A stretch of DNA of 13,778 nucleotides from JBDNBY01 sp039767595 (GTDB taxonomy: Bacteria; Pseudomonadota; Alphaproteobacteria; Rhodobacterales; Rhodobacteraceae): positions 1 to 13,778 of the forward strand of contig JBDNBY010000028.1 in NCBI GenBank assembly GCA_039767595.1, read 5' to 3'. The notes under the pieces are model-generated. The model ran no database searches and had not been told where the DNA came from. It saw only the letters and a list, made by a program, of their open reading frames with translations. Numbering within the stretch: position 1 is the first letter of the stretch; each line of letters opens with the position of its first letter. Of this stretch, positions 12,985 to 13,778 are shown one piece after another. The position numbers and the translations under genes are program-made.

Positions 12985-13707
12985 ATGGCCCGTAAATCCA
13001 AAGACGCCTTTCGCACGATTTCAGAAGTCTCTGACTGGCTGAACACGCCGGCGCATGTCCTGCGATTTTGGGAAGGAAAGTTTACTCATATCAAACCGAT
13101 AAAGCGCGCGGGGGGACGCCGCTATTATCGCACTCGGGATATGGAGCTGTTAGGAGGGATCAAGATACTCTTACATGTGGAGGGTTTGAGTATCAAAGAG
13201 GTCCAAGAGCGTATGAAGATAAATGGACCAAAATCCATTGCAGCGCTGTCTCCGAATGTTAACGAAGTATTTGTTACCCCGTCCCCCAGCGATCCATCGG
13301 ATCAAATCGGCGAGACGTCCGCACCAGTGACGGCAAAGGTTATTCCCTTGCCCACGAAAGAGGCGGAGTTCTCGCAAGACACATCATCTCTGGGGGGAGA
13401 GACAACAATGGAACACGCCGTTCAAACATCATTTATCGAGGACACCGCACCTCAAACACCATCACAAGAGGCCAAGCCAACAGCGCAGGCCCCATCTAAA
13501 AAGCCAAAGCAAAAATCACCAAGTGATATTTTACCCGGTCAACTCAGCTTATTCGAAGGTCAAGCCGGAGATACGGAAGCGGCCCCTGATCTATCAATGG
13601 AGCATGTCGCTAAGCTGATGACAGCCACGTCGGTCGCCTCGGAGAAACGCCAAGAGTTGCAAGCCCTTCAACAAAAATTGGCGCAGCTGTTGGAGCGCGC
13701 CGCGTAA
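12985..13707 (+). CDS. MerR-family transcriptional regulator
   Basis: 240 aa. Residues 9-80 form a MerR-type winged helix-turn-helix: FRTISEVSDWLNTPAHVLRF (9-28), FWEGKF, then the wing RAGGRRYYRTRDMELL (41-56) and HVEGLSIKEVQERM. The usual dimerisation helix and effector domain are not recognisable. Instead there is a long low-complexity linker rich in P, S, T, E and Q (about 95-180), a PGQLSLFE patch (184-191) and a short terminal coiled coil ending QALQQKLAQLLERAA. There is no metal-binding Cys set, as the protein has no cysteine at all. The family is regularly found just after ihfA in Rhodobacterales; the target genes are unknown. No good Shine-Dalgarno precedes the start, fitting coupling with ihfA. 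Confidence 0.85.
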   Translation: MARKSKDAFRTISEVSDWLNTPAHVLRFWEGKFTHIKPIKRAGGRRYYRTRDMELLGGIKILLHVEGLSIKEVQERMKINGPKSIAALSPNVNEVFVTPSPSDPSDQIGETSAPVTAKVIPLPTKEAEFSQDTSSLGGETTMEHAVQTSFIEDTAPQTPSQEAKPTAQAPSKKPKQKSPSDILPGQLSLFEGQAGDTEAAPDLSMEHVAKLMTATSVASEKRQELQALQQKLAQLLERAA

Positions 13708-13735
13708 GCATTGAAATTCGCCTCTCTTTGTGACG

Positions 13736-13759
13736 TTTCGCCCTTGCTTGCCGGCGAAA
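13736..13759. terminator. Possible hairpin after the MerR-family gene
   Basis: TTTCGCC (13736-13742) and GGCGAAA (13753-13759) form a perfect 7-bp stem with a 10-nt loop, 28 nt after the stop codon. No T-run follows, so the terminator call is weak. It could equally be a regulatory site for the next gene, which is outside the window. Confidence 0.35.
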
Positions 13760-13778
13760 GATCGCTAAAAGGGCTTCA

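Noticed and set aside
13708..13778. A tRNA gene at the right edge
   Set aside because: A tRNA often follows this cluster in relatives as I recall, but no acceptor stem or T-loop sequence is visible in the last 71 nt.
1..13778. CRISPR arrays, insertion sequences, integrases, toxin-antitoxin or defence genes
   Set aside because: No regularly spaced repeats, transposase-like frames or terminal inverted repeats were seen; apart from 3854-5330 the window is core-type DNA.

Overview
The window looks like chromosomal DNA of an alphaproteobacterium of the order Rhodobacterales (Roseobacter-type). This rests on protein similarity recognised by eye and on gene order, not on a database search. The strongest clue is the right half: bamE faces away from a run of DUF177 (YceD-like), rpmF, plsX, fabH, ihfA and a MerR-type regulator, an order I know from Rhodobacterales. 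The left end, guaB followed by an RsmB-type rRNA methyltransferase, fits too. Nearly every base is used; the longest stretch without a confident gene is about 220 nt (5132-5351).

Layout. 1-1597 (minus): guaB, then the first 48 codons of an rsmB-like gene that runs off the left edge. 1760-3805 (plus): a large 2Fe-2S/ASKHA protein of the RACo type, a candidate reactivator of corrinoid proteins, ending at a perfect 13-bp hairpin. 3854-5131 (minus): a secreted, cysteine-rich protein of unknown function in DNA visibly richer in A+T than its surroundings. Upstream of it lie a palindrome and a possible 52-codon cysteine-containing ORF. 5352-6230 (plus): a metallo-beta-lactamase-fold hydrolase that converges, with a 4-nt overlap, on 6227-8065 (minus), an ABC-F ATPase of the Uup type. 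Upstream of that, on the same strand, is olsB (8106-8834), which makes lyso-ornithine lipid, and then bamE (8929-9375).

From 9527 on, everything is on the plus strand: DUF177, rpmF (L32), plsX, fabH (plsX and fabH overlap by ATGA), ihfA and a MerR-family gene. The rpmF-plsX-fabH part links a ribosomal protein with phospholipid and fatty-acid initiation: PlsX makes acyl-phosphate from acyl-ACP, and FabH starts acyl chains. With OlsB and BamE, much of the right half concerns the cell envelope.

Most of the window is housekeeping DNA and I do not see a complete novel system. The parts most worth a second look are a Pho-box-like promoter in front of olsB (two 7-mer repeats, 12 of 14 positions, correctly spaced from a -10 element), the A+T-rich block 3854-5330 with its unknown secreted protein, palindrome and small ORF, the lone RACo-type gene with an arginine tail, and a run of nine C in the fourth to sixth codons of plsX.
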